A stretch of DNA of 64,000 nucleotides from Gammaproteobacteria bacterium (lineage in GTDB: Bacteria; Pseudomonadota; Gammaproteobacteria; SZUA-152), in contig JAKIUN010000003.1 in NCBI GenBank assembly GCA_021647505.1, positions 1 through 64,000 on the forward strand, given 5' to 3'. Positions 56,669 to 64,000 of the stretch are shown in pieces; position 1 is the stretch's first letter, and every line of letters starts with the position of its first letter. The notes beneath the pieces were generated by a model. It was not told where the DNA came from, ran no database searches, and saw nothing but the letters and a program-made list of their open reading frames with translations. The translations under genes were made by a program, and so were the position numbers.

Positions 56669-57049
56669 ATGTCAGACGACTGGAAAGACCGGCTCACACC
56701 CGAGCAATATCACATCACCCGCGAAGGTGGCACGGAAAGGGCCTTCAGCGGCGCCTATTACCGGCTCGATGAGCCCGGCGTTTATCACTGTGCCTGCTGT
56801 CATGCCCCCCTGTTCCAGGCGCAACAAAAATATGACTCCGGCAGTGGTTGGCCTAGCTACTGGGCGCCCATCGATGAAGGGGCAGTCCGTGAAATCACCG
56901 ACAACAGCCACGGCATGAGTCGCACGGAGGTGCGCTGCGCCGGCTGCGACGCCCACCTCGGCCACGTCTTCACCGATGGCCCGCCGCCCACCGGCCTGCG
57001 CTACTGCATCAATTCCCTGTCACTGGAATTTGTCGCCACGGACGAATAA
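56669..57049 (+). CDS. msrB: Methionine-(R)-sulfoxide reductase MsrB
   Basis: Repairs the R-epimer of methionine sulfoxide. The 126-residue protein has the zinc CxxC pairs (CACC and CAGC), [12 protein letters not shown], and the catalytic cysteine in [11 protein letters not shown]. It is a cytoplasmic form without a signal peptide. It lies 13 bases before the ychJ reading region, so the two are possibly co-transcribed. Confidence 0.96.
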   Translation: MSDDWKDRLTPEQYHITREGGTERAFSGAYYRLDEPGVYHCACCHAPLFQAQQKYDSGSGWPSYWAPIDEGAVREITDNSHGMSRTEVRCAGCDAHLGHVFTDGPPPTGLRYCINSLSLEFVATDE

Positions 57050-57080
57050 ATCTTCTTAATTATTGCTGGATACCCCTGAA

Positions 57081-57563
57081 ATGACCCAAACAAGAGACTG
57101 TCCCTGCGGTAGTGGCCACCCGTTTACGGACTGCTGCGCCCCCTATTTGTGTGGTGTAAAGATTGCAGCCACGGCCGAGATTTTGATGCGTTCCCGCTAT
57201 ACGGCCTACGTTGAACATGACGACGCTTATCTGCTTGCCAGCTGGGATCCGCAGACATGCCCGGATGACCCTCACCCCAGTGCTGATGACGGCAGTACCT
57301 GGATTGGCCTGAAAATTCTACGCACAGAGGCCGGAGGTGAAAATGATGACGAGGGCGTGGTGGAGTTTGTTGCCAGCTGTGACGTGCGCGGCACACCGGC
57401 GCAATTGCACGAGATCAGCCAGTTCCGGCGTAGCGACGGCCGCTGGTTATATGTGGATGGTGATACTCAACAGCCAGTGCGCCGTAGCCAGCCAAAGATT
57501 GGCCGCAATGAGTCCTGTCCCTGCGGTAGCGGGAAAAAATACAAAAGGTGTTGCGGGGGATAG
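57081..57563 (+). CDS. ychJ: YchJ-like SEC-C motif protein
   Basis: From ATG 57081 ([12 protein letters not shown]) the product is 160 residues. Both ends carry a SEC-C-type zinc motif ([13 protein letters not shown] and [13 protein letters not shown]). The central domain has the YchJ pattern [21 protein letters not shown] and WIGLKIL. YchJ is a conserved, poorly understood protein with an NTF2-like middle domain. It shares the msrB neighbourhood. Confidence 0.9.
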   Translation: MTQTRDCPCGSGHPFTDCCAPYLCGVKIAATAEILMRSRYTAYVEHDDAYLLASWDPQTCPDDPHPSADDGSTWIGLKILRTEAGGENDDEGVVEFVASCDVRGTPAQLHEISQFRRSDGRWLYVDGDTQQPVRRSQPKIGRNESCPCGSGKKYKRCCGG

Positions 57564-57569
57564 TACTCT

Positions 57570-58372
57570 TTGAATAAGTTATACAGATCATTTCAGCCAA
57601 TCTTAACGGAAGCAGGACTGAAACGTTTTGGGCTGATCCTGGAATACTCTCTTGCCTGTAAAACTTTAAGGGGCATCGTTCATTCTTATTTGCAGATCAG
57701 TACAGCAAAACCCACGCCCTACCCCGTTATACCGGATGGAACCCAGGCGGTTTATATCGCACCTCATGGTGCAAAAATAGGTGGGGCTCAATCCCGGGCA
57801 CGTGATATTCAAATACTACAGCCGGGGGATTGTTTTGGCATTCGATTTTACCCCGGCGCCTTGCGATATTTTTTTGATATAAATATTTTTGGAATTACCG
57901 ATCAATTCGTTGATGAGAATTTTCTTCCTTGTTGTGGGTTCGGTGAATTACATAACAATATTTATCAATACCACAGCTTTTATGAACGGGCACGTGTTTG
58001 TGAGCAATGGTTGTTACAACAATATAAACCCCGTCCGGCACTCAGTTTAAACATGCGTTGTCCCTGATATACCAGTCCTTTGGTAATATAAAAATTGCTC
58101 AGTTGGCGACAATGGTGGGTTGAGGTAGTCGTTATTTAAATCGCTTGTTTCGACTTCACGCCGGGCTGAGTACTAAGGAATTTGTCCAGACGATTCGTAT
58201 TCAACATGTCTGTAAAAAACTGTATATGGCACTGGGCAATTCTCTGAATGCAGCACTTGATCTGGGATTTTTTGATCAGTCTCACCTGATAAAAGATTAT
58301 AAGAAGCATTTGTTATTGAGCCCAATTCAGGTCAATATTGCCGCAATGTCAGCGTATTGCCCCGCTGGGTGA
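57570..58372 (+). pseudogene. Disrupted AraC-family regulator gene
   Basis: The 5' part (57570-58067) encodes an AraC-type sensor domain (YLQISTAKPTPYPVIPDG, GDCFGIRFYPGALRYFF, FERARVCEQWLLQQYKPRP-like linker) and stops at TGA. A frameshift near 58050 restores ALSLIYQSFGNIKIAQLA, then a TGA at about 58121 interrupts a GYGSRYLNRLF-type recognition helix. The remaining helix-turn-helix runs to 58372 (TKEFVQTIRIQHVCKKL). One frameshift and one stop make it non-functional. AT-rich. Its 3' end overlaps the convergent protease gene. Confidence 0.8.
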
Positions 58373-58850
58373 ATTCCAGATGCTTGAGAAAACTCATCCC
58401 CAGTAGTACCGCCTGCTGCCGCATGGCAGGATTGATGGAGGCGCGTACGCCTTGCAGTGAGATATCGTCCAGAGAGACATCGTCCAGCACGGTAGCATAT
58501 GCTTTTACCGGGCCATTGGCCGTTTGATAGATCACTGCTTTGCCCTGCCTCAGGCGCAGACGTTTTGCCACCGGGCCGGGGATGGCGACGTCCGTGGCGC
58601 CGGTGTCCAGCATAAACACCACCGGTTCGCCATTGATGCTGCCGCTGGCTACATAGTGACCGGCGCGATTGCGGGTCAGTACCAATTCCCGCACACCATC
58701 GGCGCTGGTGCGCGTCTGCGGGTTTTGGTTGGGATTGCGCTGCTGTTCGTCCCAGTCCTGAAAAAACAATGTCAGCAGACCGAGCAGTACGATCCACATG
58801 GCAATGGTCATGCCGACGCCCAGGCGGCGTTGCGAATTCTCTGCCGGCAT
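58332..58850 (-). CDS. Membrane-anchored retropepsin-like aspartic protease
   Basis: The 172-residue protein has one N-terminal membrane helix (IAMWIVLLGLLTLFF) and a clan AA aspartic-protease domain with the active site VVFMLDTGATDVAIP and a flap/dimer region ending LLGMSFLKHLEF. It matches the small bacterial retropepsin-like family that dimerises like retroviral proteases. The substrate is unknown. It is convergent with and overlaps the dead araC gene by 41 bases. Confidence 0.88.
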   Translation of the reverse strand: MPAENSQRRLGVGMTIAMWIVLLGLLTLFFQDWDEQQRNPNQNPQTRTSADGVRELVLTRNRAGHYVASGSINGEPVVFMLDTGATDVAIPGPVAKRLRLRQGKAVIYQTANGPVKAYATVLDDVSLDDISLQGVRASINPAMRQQAVLLGMSFLKHLEFTQRGNTLTLRQY

Positions 58851-58959
58851 CAGTCAGCGGTGACCAGCGGGATTTTTGTGGAGGGGGGCATATTGTGAGT
58901 GTCCTTCATATAAAATCTTTCAATGCAGAATGCCGTGAAATGCTTCATCATGATAGGCC

Positions 58960-59331
58960 ATGCGACCCATCATACCAGCCCTGCTCACCCTCAACCTGCT
59001 CAGCGCCTGCGGTGGTGAGGACAAGCTGGATTTCCAGATTTTAGATAGCGGCCTGCCGCCACCCCTGATCGAGGTCTACACGCCGCTCAACGGCAGCACG
59101 ATTCCCGCCAATAGCGATTTTGTCGTGGACTATGCCGTGGTGCGTGGTAAGGGTGGCGACTATGTAGAGATCCGCGTGGATCAACAAAAGCCCATGCGGG
59201 TTAACAGCCTGAAAGGCCGGCACCGGATGAAAGGGCTGAATCCCGGCCGGCATGCCCTGCTGATCCTGGAGTATGCGGCCGACGGCAAAAAGACCGGCGG
59301 CATGGCGAGAATCGAGATTACTGCGGAATAA
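58960..59331 (+). CDS. Small putative lipoprotein
   Basis: The 123-residue protein starts MRPIIPALLTLNLLSACGG, with a lipobox LSAC at about residue 17. The mature part is a single beta-rich domain (IEVYTPLNGSTIPANSDFVVDYAVV, VEIRVDQQKPMRV, LNPGRHALLILEY) resembling an Ig-like or fibronectin-like fold. No specific family is recognised. It is convergent with the HIT gene. Confidence 0.65.
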   Translation: MRPIIPALLTLNLLSACGGEDKLDFQILDSGLPPPLIEVYTPLNGSTIPANSDFVVDYAVVRGKGGDYVEIRVDQQKPMRVNSLKGRHRMKGLNPGRHALLILEYAADGKKTGGMARIEITAE

Positions 59332-59346
59332 GTAGCAAGATCCCGG

Positions 59347-59775
59347 TTACTGTTCGCTCAGCACAAACTGCCCGTCGAGATTTGCCAGCAGCGAGGCAGT
59401 GATTTCCTTCACCGCCTCATCGGTGTATTCCTCCCGTTCCTCATGTCCCCATACCACGCCTGGCCAGAAAAAGTCGTTGGGGTGGCGACCGACCACATGC
59501 ACGTGCAGCTGACTCACCACATTGCCGATACTGGCCACGTTAATCTTGTCACAGCCAAAGGCCGGCTTGATGAAGTTGGCCAGGTCGTCAGTATCACGCA
59601 CTAGTCCAAACCGTATTTCATCATCCAGCTCGAACAGCTCCGTGGCGTCCGTGTGTGGCACCAGAATGAACCAGGGTACGAGGGCATTGTTGAGCAGCAA
59701 CAATTGGCTGTCCCCCAGCTTGCCGAGAATGAAGCAGTCATCTTTTAGTTGAGGGGAGAGGTGGAAATTGCTCAT
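59347..59775 (-). CDS. HIT-domain protein
   Basis: The 142-residue protein has the histidine-triad motif QLHVHVVGRH preceded by NVASIGNVVSQ. It belongs to the proteobacterial HIT branch related to diadenosine tetraphosphate hydrolases. The C-terminus has a WGHEEREEYTDEA extension common in this branch. Its start overlaps the stop of the lipoprotein gene by four bases (ATGA), so the two are coupled. Confidence 0.88.
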   Translation of the reverse strand: MSNFHLSPQLKDDCFILGKLGDSQLLLLNNALVPWFILVPHTDATELFELDDEIRFGLVRDTDDLANFIKPAFGCDKINVASIGNVVSQLHVHVVGRHPNDFFWPGVVWGHEEREEYTDEAVKEITASLLANLDGQFVLSEQ

Positions 59776-60164
59776 GGGAGTGTCAGCTGGTCGTTGGCAT
59801 CGAGTGAGGAAGAGTTTGTGGGGTTCTTGTGATCGGAATCATCCTCCTCGGGGATCGCTACGATCTGCCAGCATTTGCTGTGGCCTTCCACGCACAGGTA
59901 TCGTCTCCCCGACTTGTACAGGCGGATCTTGGTGCTCTGTCCCGGTTCTACGGTGCGGTCTCCGTTGACGATGATCTTCTTATCTTCGGTGAGAATGACG
60001 GTCTGTGGGTCATCCAGAAACAAAAGCGGCACTAGATTCGATGAGATGGTTTTCTTCCCTGGTGTTTCGCTTATCTGTTTATCGGTGCAGGCGACCGTCA
60101 GCAATAGCAGTGGACAAATGGCAGACAGTGTAATGGCCTGCCTGAGTTTACGACTCGATTTCAT
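59772..60164 (-). CDS. Putative lipoprotein of unknown function
   Basis: From ATG 60164 (AGGAAG upstream) the product is 130 residues. It starts MKSSRKLRQAITL, with a signal and lipobox LTVAC. The mature region has two cysteines (YLCVEGHSKCW) and beta-rich text (VILTEDKKIIVNGDRTVEPGQST). An acidic, low-complexity tail follows. No family is recognised. It is translationally coupled to the HIT gene. Confidence 0.6.
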   Translation of the reverse strand: MKSSRKLRQAITLSAICPLLLLTVACTDKQISETPGKKTISSNLVPLLFLDDPQTVILTEDKKIIVNGDRTVEPGQSTKIRLYKSGRRYLCVEGHSKCWQIVAIPEEDDSDHKNPTNSSSLDANDQLTLP

Positions 60165-60233
60165 GGTATCGCTTCCTGTGTTCTCGATCAGCATCGGGGA
60201 TGGCTAGTCATGAGAGCTTGGCCGGCAACCACC

Positions 60234-60506
60234 CTATTTCGTCGGTGGCGTATAGCCGTCCGGTGTGGTGCCGCCGTCGCCGAAGAAAAAGCGCTCCATT
60301 TCCTTTTCGAGGAATTCCCGCGCCTTGGGTTCGATGACCGACAGGCGATACTCGTTGATGAGTATCGTCTGCTGCTTCACCCAGGCCGCCCAGGCCTCTT
60401 TGGAGACATTGTCGAAGATGCGCTGGCCCAGTTCGCCGGGATAGGGGGAGCGATCCAGGCCTTCGGCCTCTTTACCGAGCTTTACACACTGCACTGTTCG
60501 TGACAT
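60234..60506 (-). CDS. yggX: YggX-family Fe(2+)-trafficking protein
   Basis: The 90-residue protein matches YggX in length and pattern: [49 protein letters not shown] and MERFFFG near the end, with the single conserved cysteine. YggX protects iron-sulfur proteins from oxidation. It normally follows mutY directly; here about 2.2 kb of AT-rich sequence lies between them. Confidence 0.95.
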   Translation of the reverse strand: MSRTVQCVKLGKEAEGLDRSPYPGELGQRIFDNVSKEAWAAWVKQQTILINEYRLSVIEPKAREFLEKEMERFFFGDGGTTPDGYTPPTK

Positions 60507-60665
60507 GGCTGTTTCCTGTGTCTGATGGAATGGGACATGATTCGTTGCGCACTATTGTAGCAGGCTGGCGTCCGCCGTAGACCATTTGTTATATTCGTTT
60601 ATCAATGCCAATTTTTTACTATACGATCTGAAAAAATAGCTGTTTTAGTACCTTTATGTAGATAT

Positions 60666-61018
60666 TCAATTACACCAACAAGTTTCTTTGGAATAATCAA
60701 TGTTAATTGGCATCTGAGTTGGTAGTGAGACTGAGTAGTTCATTGTGTATGACATTAACTTTAATTTTAGATCTTCACAAAGTAGATAAGCATTCTTAAA
60801 CTCCTCTTTTTTAGTGAAATCTCCAGACTCACCATCTCGATCTCACAGTTATCAAAAATGGAATGTACTACTACTTCTTTATCTTCGATTGTATAGAAAA
60901 TGGAAAACGTCGAACCACACAACCCTGGAAGTAAGAATAATAAATTCTGTACATTATCGGATCGAAAGAAAAGCAAGTGATTAATATTTAATCCCTCCGT
61001 CCCCTTTGCCATGCACAT
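60666..61018 (-). CDS. Small gene after fic with a candidate -1 frameshift site
   Basis: ATG 61018 lies two bases after the fic stop. The plain frame gives 83 residues and stops at 60767. At 60812-60806 the in-frame heptamer A_AAA_AAG (a known -1 slippery sequence) occurs. Slipping there continues in a protein-like frame (EEFKNAYLLCEDLKLKL, then SVSLPTQMPINIDYSKE) to a stop at 60666, giving 117 residues. It could be programmed frameshifting or a simple mutation in the A-run. No family is recognised. AT-rich like fic, and likely its operon partner. Confidence 0.45.
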
Positions 61019-61020
61019 TA

Positions 61021-62370
61021 TTATAAAGATTCAAGGTTTTGTTTGAGATTAGCAGTTGGTGTAAATGAAAATGCCTTCCCAATTTTTGTTTTATTTAGAA
61101 CCCCCATTTTAACTAACTTAAGCAAATCAGTTCTGGCAGTATCATAAGTTACATTATGCGCACCTCTATGACTTTCAACATAAAATACTGCATCAGGATT
61201 TTTTAAGGCTCTATTTATTAGTGCAATTTGCCGATAATTAAGTAATTTATTTAAGCGAGGAGACTTTCTTACTATATGTTCAACAGTTTTTATTTCTTTA
61301 GATTTATTCTCTAAATAAATTAGTAAGTCTTTTGTTGCTTGGTTAATGACGTTTAATTGATGAACAATAAAGTAGGTTACATCATTATCATCTGTTTCTG
61401 TATGTAGATAGGCTCGTGTATATTTGGCGGGGGCAGACTTTAGTATTTTAGAAATAGAAATAAATTCCATGGTCCAGTACCCTTGTTTTAGCATAGACCA
61501 ATAAAATAATGCCCGTGCTGTTCTACCGTTACCATCTTCAAATGGATGGTCATATGCAAGTAGGAAATGCAATATTATTGCACGAATAACAGGGTGTAAA
61601 AATTCTGTGTGATGGGTAGCATTCGCAAAGTTACAAATATTTTCTATTCTGTTTTGTAGTTCTTTTGCTTTTGGGGGGATGTGAATTATAGTTGCATCAC
61701 GGTCATCACCCACATATATATCATCTGATACGCGCAGCCTGCCTACTGTGTCTGGATCGTCCATTGTGTTATTGCTTAGAATTCTATGTAATTCATATAT
61801 AAGTTCAGGCGTAAGTGACTCATTGGATATGTCCTTTATATATTCCATTGCATGATAATTATTAAGGATCATTGTTTCAGACTTATCACGTGGCTTACAT
61901 TTTTGCCTAAGCATTTCTTTGGCTACTTTTCTAGTTGTTGCTGCACCTTCAAGCTGACTTGATGTTATTGACTCTTCAATTAATGAATTTATAAGATAAG
62001 TATCTCGTGTATTTGGGTTGGCTATTTGTTCCGTTGTTTTTAACTCTCCACCCCCATGTACATCTATTTCATGTAATAACCGACGTACTGTATCAGGCTC
62101 GCCAAAAACGAAAGAATTACCATCTTTATCTGAATGTGGAATATTTTTGTAAAGTGCTTTACGTGCAATTTTTATAGCTAACCACCATTCTTCAGGATTT
62201 GACATTGCTGAAGGGAGTTTTAAGTGCCTTAATTTGTCCCAGTGGTAGTACTTCCCTTTGGGGTCAGGTTTTATACCAGATGAGAATATTTCGCCTAGTT
62301 TCTCAGGGGTGTGTTTGATTATATAGTCAATCGAGCTTTGAAAGCTGGGCGGGGAAGCTGGGATTTTCAC
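61021..62370 (-). CDS. Fic-domain AMP-transferase-like protein with intrinsic inhibitory motif
   Basis: GTG 62370 (MKIPASPPS, the usual N-terminus of this Fic group) gives 449 residues; the frame also opens at 62412 inside an operator. Residues 137-142 carry the inhibitory helix motif S-x-x-x-E-G (SSQLEG). The catalytic Fic motif HPFEDGNGRTAR starts at about residue 275. The C-terminal 80 residues look like a winged helix (NYRQIALINRAL, VTYDTARTDLLKLVKMGVL). Fic enzymes typically transfer AMP to target proteins. An operator array covers its start. AT-rich, inserted between mutY and yggX. Confidence 0.9.
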   Translation of the reverse strand: MKIPASPPSFQSSIDYIIKHTPEKLGEIFSSGIKPDPKGKYYHWDKLRHLKLPSAMSNPEEWWLAIKIARKALYKNIPHSDKDGNSFVFGEPDTVRRLLHEIDVHGGGELKTTEQIANPNTRDTYLINSLIEESITSSQLEGAATTRKVAKEMLRQKCKPRDKSETMILNNYHAMEYIKDISNESLTPELIYELHRILSNNTMDDPDTVGRLRVSDDIYVGDDRDATIIHIPPKAKELQNRIENICNFANATHHTEFLHPVIRAIILHFLLAYDHPFEDGNGRTARALFYWSMLKQGYWTMEFISISKILKSAPAKYTRAYLHTETDDNDVTYFIVHQLNVINQATKDLLIYLENKSKEIKTVEHIVRKSPRLNKLLNYRQIALINRALKNPDAVFYVESHRGAHNVTYDTARTDLLKLVKMGVLNKTKIGKAFSFTPTANLKQNLESL

Positions 62371-62509
62371 ACTTATTACCAATAAATTATTTATTGGTAA
62401 TAAGTGTAGCATCTAAAAATGCAATTTACTACCAAATTGACATTAATTGGTAGTAAATTGGTATTAAGGACTAAATACCAAATCGGTATTAATTGGTAGT
62501 AAATTGGTA
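62369..62509. promoter_or_regulatory. Triple TACCAA-N11-TTGGTA operator array upstream of fic
   Basis: Three 23-base sites of the form TACCAA-N11-TTGGTA lie at 62377-62399, 62430-62452 and 62476-62498. The latter two each have an extra TTGGTA 11 bases further on (62458, 62504), and one spacer holds TCGGTA. The first site is the core of a perfect 18-base inverted repeat (62369-62386 with 62390-62407) touching the GTG start. The rest of the gap to mutY (62510-62718) shows nothing. Confidence 0.75.
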
Positions 62510-62718
62510 GTTGTCAAGTCTTTATCTTGCTGATTTATATGATGTTATTAATTTATGGTAAATAATCTAACAGTTGTATTGAACTGACGTCCGCAATCTA
62601 CCTACTTATGCGGACGCCGGTATAAGTCCGCAGGCACTGTTTTCTTATCGCCAGGTACCCCCATACTAATCAGGATATTTCCCGGAAACAAGGCAACAGC
62701 ATGTCAGGCACACCTACC

Positions 62719-63768
62719 TTATAGCGCGAATTCTGGAAGGCGGCCGAGGAGTTTAGCGACGGGAGCGGGCAACCCGCCGGGGGCGGTGTCCTGAGGGTGG
62801 TGCCACAGCCAGCTGTTGTCACGCACGGCATGGGTGGAGACGAGATGGGCGTGCACCGGAGTGATGTGGAGATGAAAGTGGCTGAAGGTGTGGCGCAATG
62901 ACGGCCAATGAGCGGCCTCTTCCACTTGCAACCCCCATTGCTCGCGGCCGGCTTCGGTGACGTTGCTGCCGGCAGGCAGTTCCGGCAGGCTGAGCAGTCC
63001 GCCCCAGATGCCGGTGGGCGGGCGGCGCTGAAGCAATATCCGGCCTTCGCTGTCTTGCAGCAGGAGCATCACTGTTTCGCGTACCGGCAGGGTTTTCTTC
63101 GGCTTGCGGCCGGGGAAGTCGGTCTGTCGGCCTTCGATGCGGGCACGGCAGGCGACGGCCAACGGACATCTGTTGCAGCCTGGCCGGCTGTGGGTGCAGA
63201 CGGTGGCGCCGAGATCCATCATGGCTTGGTTGAAGTCAGCACTGCGCTGGTGCGGTGTCAGTCGTTCGGCGTGATCCCACAGTGCACTGAGCACGGCGCT
63301 TTTTCCCGGCCAACCTTCCAGTGCATAGTAGCGTGACAGCACCCGCTTGCAGTTGCCATCGAGGATGGCGTGGTGCTGATTCAGGGCCAGTGACAGGATA
63401 GCGCCAGCGGTGGAGCGGCCGATACCGGGCAAGGCTTGTACCTGCTTGATGTCTTCGGGGAAGTGGCCACCGTGTTCGTTGCGCACGATCTGTGCCGCGC
63501 GGTGCAGATTGCGTGCGCGGGCGTAGTAGCCAAGCCCGGACCAGTGTAAGAGCACGGTGTCCAGATCCGCCACCGCCAGTGTCTCAATGTCGGGGAAGCT
63601 GGTTATGAAGTGCTCGAAATAGGGGATCACCGTGGCCACCTGGGTCTGCTGTAGCATGATTTCCGAGACCCACACGCGATAGGGCGTGATCTCACGCTGC
63701 CAGGGCAGGTCGTGGCGGCCGTGGTGGCTGAACCAGTCCAGCAGGTGGCGGGCGAAGTTGCCGCCCAT
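62719..63768 (-). CDS. mutY: Adenine DNA glycosylase MutY
   Basis: Removes adenine mispaired with 8-oxoguanine. The 349-residue protein has the catalytic glutamate region SEIMLQQTQVATVIPYF, the helix-hairpin-helix LPGIGRSTAGAIL, catalytic Asp in ILDGNCKRVL, the 4Fe-4S ligands C-x6-C-x2-C-x5-C (CTHSRPGCNRCPLAVAC) and a C-terminal NUDIX-like 8-oxoG recognition domain (RPPTGIWGGLLSLPEL). Its start overlaps the stop of the AsmA-family gene by one base. Confidence 0.96.
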   Translation of the reverse strand: MGGNFARHLLDWFSHHGRHDLPWQREITPYRVWVSEIMLQQTQVATVIPYFEHFITSFPDIETLAVADLDTVLLHWSGLGYYARARNLHRAAQIVRNEHGGHFPEDIKQVQALPGIGRSTAGAILSLALNQHHAILDGNCKRVLSRYYALEGWPGKSAVLSALWDHAERLTPHQRSADFNQAMMDLGATVCTHSRPGCNRCPLAVACRARIEGRQTDFPGRKPKKTLPVRETVMLLLQDSEGRILLQRRPPTGIWGGLLSLPELPAGSNVTEAGREQWGLQVEEAAHWPSLRHTFSHFHLHITPVHAHLVSTHAVRDNSWLWHHPQDTAPGGLPAPVAKLLGRLPEFAL

Positions 63769-64000
63769 CAGCGGAATAGGCCCTTGAGCGCCTTGTCGGC
63801 TTCCTCTTTCAGCTTTTCCTTGGCCTTTTCACGTTCCTTGACCACCGCCTTGTCGGTCTTCTCCTTGAGCTTTTTCTTCTGCTGATCCAACTTTTGCTTG
63901 GCCTTGGCGTTCATCACCGACTTGAGATCCAGGTTGATTTTGGGATCGGCGAAGGGCCCCTTGATGCGGATGGGGATGGGCAGACCCCTGAGTTGTTCCA
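63768..64000 (-). CDS. AsmA-family protein, C-terminal part only
   Basis: Only the last 76 codons are in the window and the 5' part lies beyond 64000. The text reads GLPIPIRIKGPFADPKINLDL, the usual end of the AsmA C-terminal domain, followed by a lysine-rich helix (KQKLDQQKKKLKEK, KLKEEADKALKGLF). AsmA-like proteins are inner-membrane-anchored periplasmic proteins linked to phospholipid transport. asmA-mutY-yggX order is known from pseudomonads. Confidence 0.8.
   Translation of the reverse strand, partial: EQLRGLPIPIRIKGPFADPKINLDLKSVMNAKAKQKLDQQKKKLKEKTDKAVVKEREKAKEKLKEEADKALKGLFR

Noticed and set aside
61021..62412. ATG 62412 as the fic start
   Set aside because: It lies upstream of the operator core with no ribosome-binding site; GTG 62370 gives the family N-terminus KIPASPPS.

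Overview
The window is chromosomal DNA of a gammaproteobacterium. The evidence is gene order and gene content: dnaA-dnaN-recF-gyrB, rpmH-rnpA-yidD-yidC-mnmE, lptD-surA-pdxA-rsmA, asmA-mutY-yggX, thiS-thiG-trmB, a class I adenylate cyclase, an enterobacterial-type GshA and an LPS assembly system. NhaD, a Na+-type SLC13 carrier, several c-type cytochromes and an OxyR/peroxiredoxin-glutaredoxin pair would fit a free-living, Na+-rich, respiratory (Chromatiales-like) lifestyle, but genus cannot be fixed by eye. Core genes look moderately GC-rich; several islands are clearly AT-rich.

Layout. 0-3 kb: accessory edge with a group II intron-like 3' end, a HigBA toxin-antitoxin pair, an integrase remnant and a YgjP-type metalloprotease. 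3-11.6 kb: two tandem double-receiver proteins, then folA, thyA and lgt, a Prx-Grx fusion divergent from oxyR, rlmI and a PDC-sensor membrane protein. 11.7-21 kb: cytochrome c, an ODP-type diiron protein, thiS-thiG-trmB among large inverted repeats, an SLC13 carrier, nhaD, a 29-residue membrane peptide and a tetraheme cytochrome. 21-34 kb: the replication-origin region. gyrB, recF, dnaN and dnaA lie on the minus strand and rpmH to mnmE on the plus strand. An accessory patch between dnaA and rpmH holds an RHS/PASTA pseudogene, VapBC and a broken PIN gene. The dnaA-dnaN gap holds DnaA boxes followed by six DnaA-trio repeats, a good oriC core candidate.

34-46 kb: envelope and cofactor genes (lptD, surA, pdxA, rsmA, a YdcF/ElyC-like protein), a large class I adenylate cyclase divergent from a PAS/degenerate-GGDEF protein, and an exported AlgH-family protein. 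46-54.4 kb is the most rearranged part: a dead Rieske gene, a PPOX-family gene, a SulP transporter, a shrunken second copy of gshA, a copy of the PPOX 3' flank, an AT-rich SinI-like restriction-modification pair, then intact gshA. 54.5-60.5 kb: FHA and receiver-kinase signalling genes, msrB, ychJ, a dead AraC gene, a retropepsin-like protease, small lipoproteins, a HIT protein and yggX. 60.6-62.7 kb: an AT-rich Fic island splitting the usual mutY-yggX pair; fic is preceded by three copies of a TACCAA-N11-TTGGTA operator and followed by a small gene with an in-frame A_AAA_AAG slippery site. The window ends in mutY and the C-terminus of an AsmA-family protein.

No rRNA, tRNA or CRISPR array was recognised. 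Dispersed inverted repeats of at least four families sit between genes. All calls come from reading sequence and translations; no database search was run.
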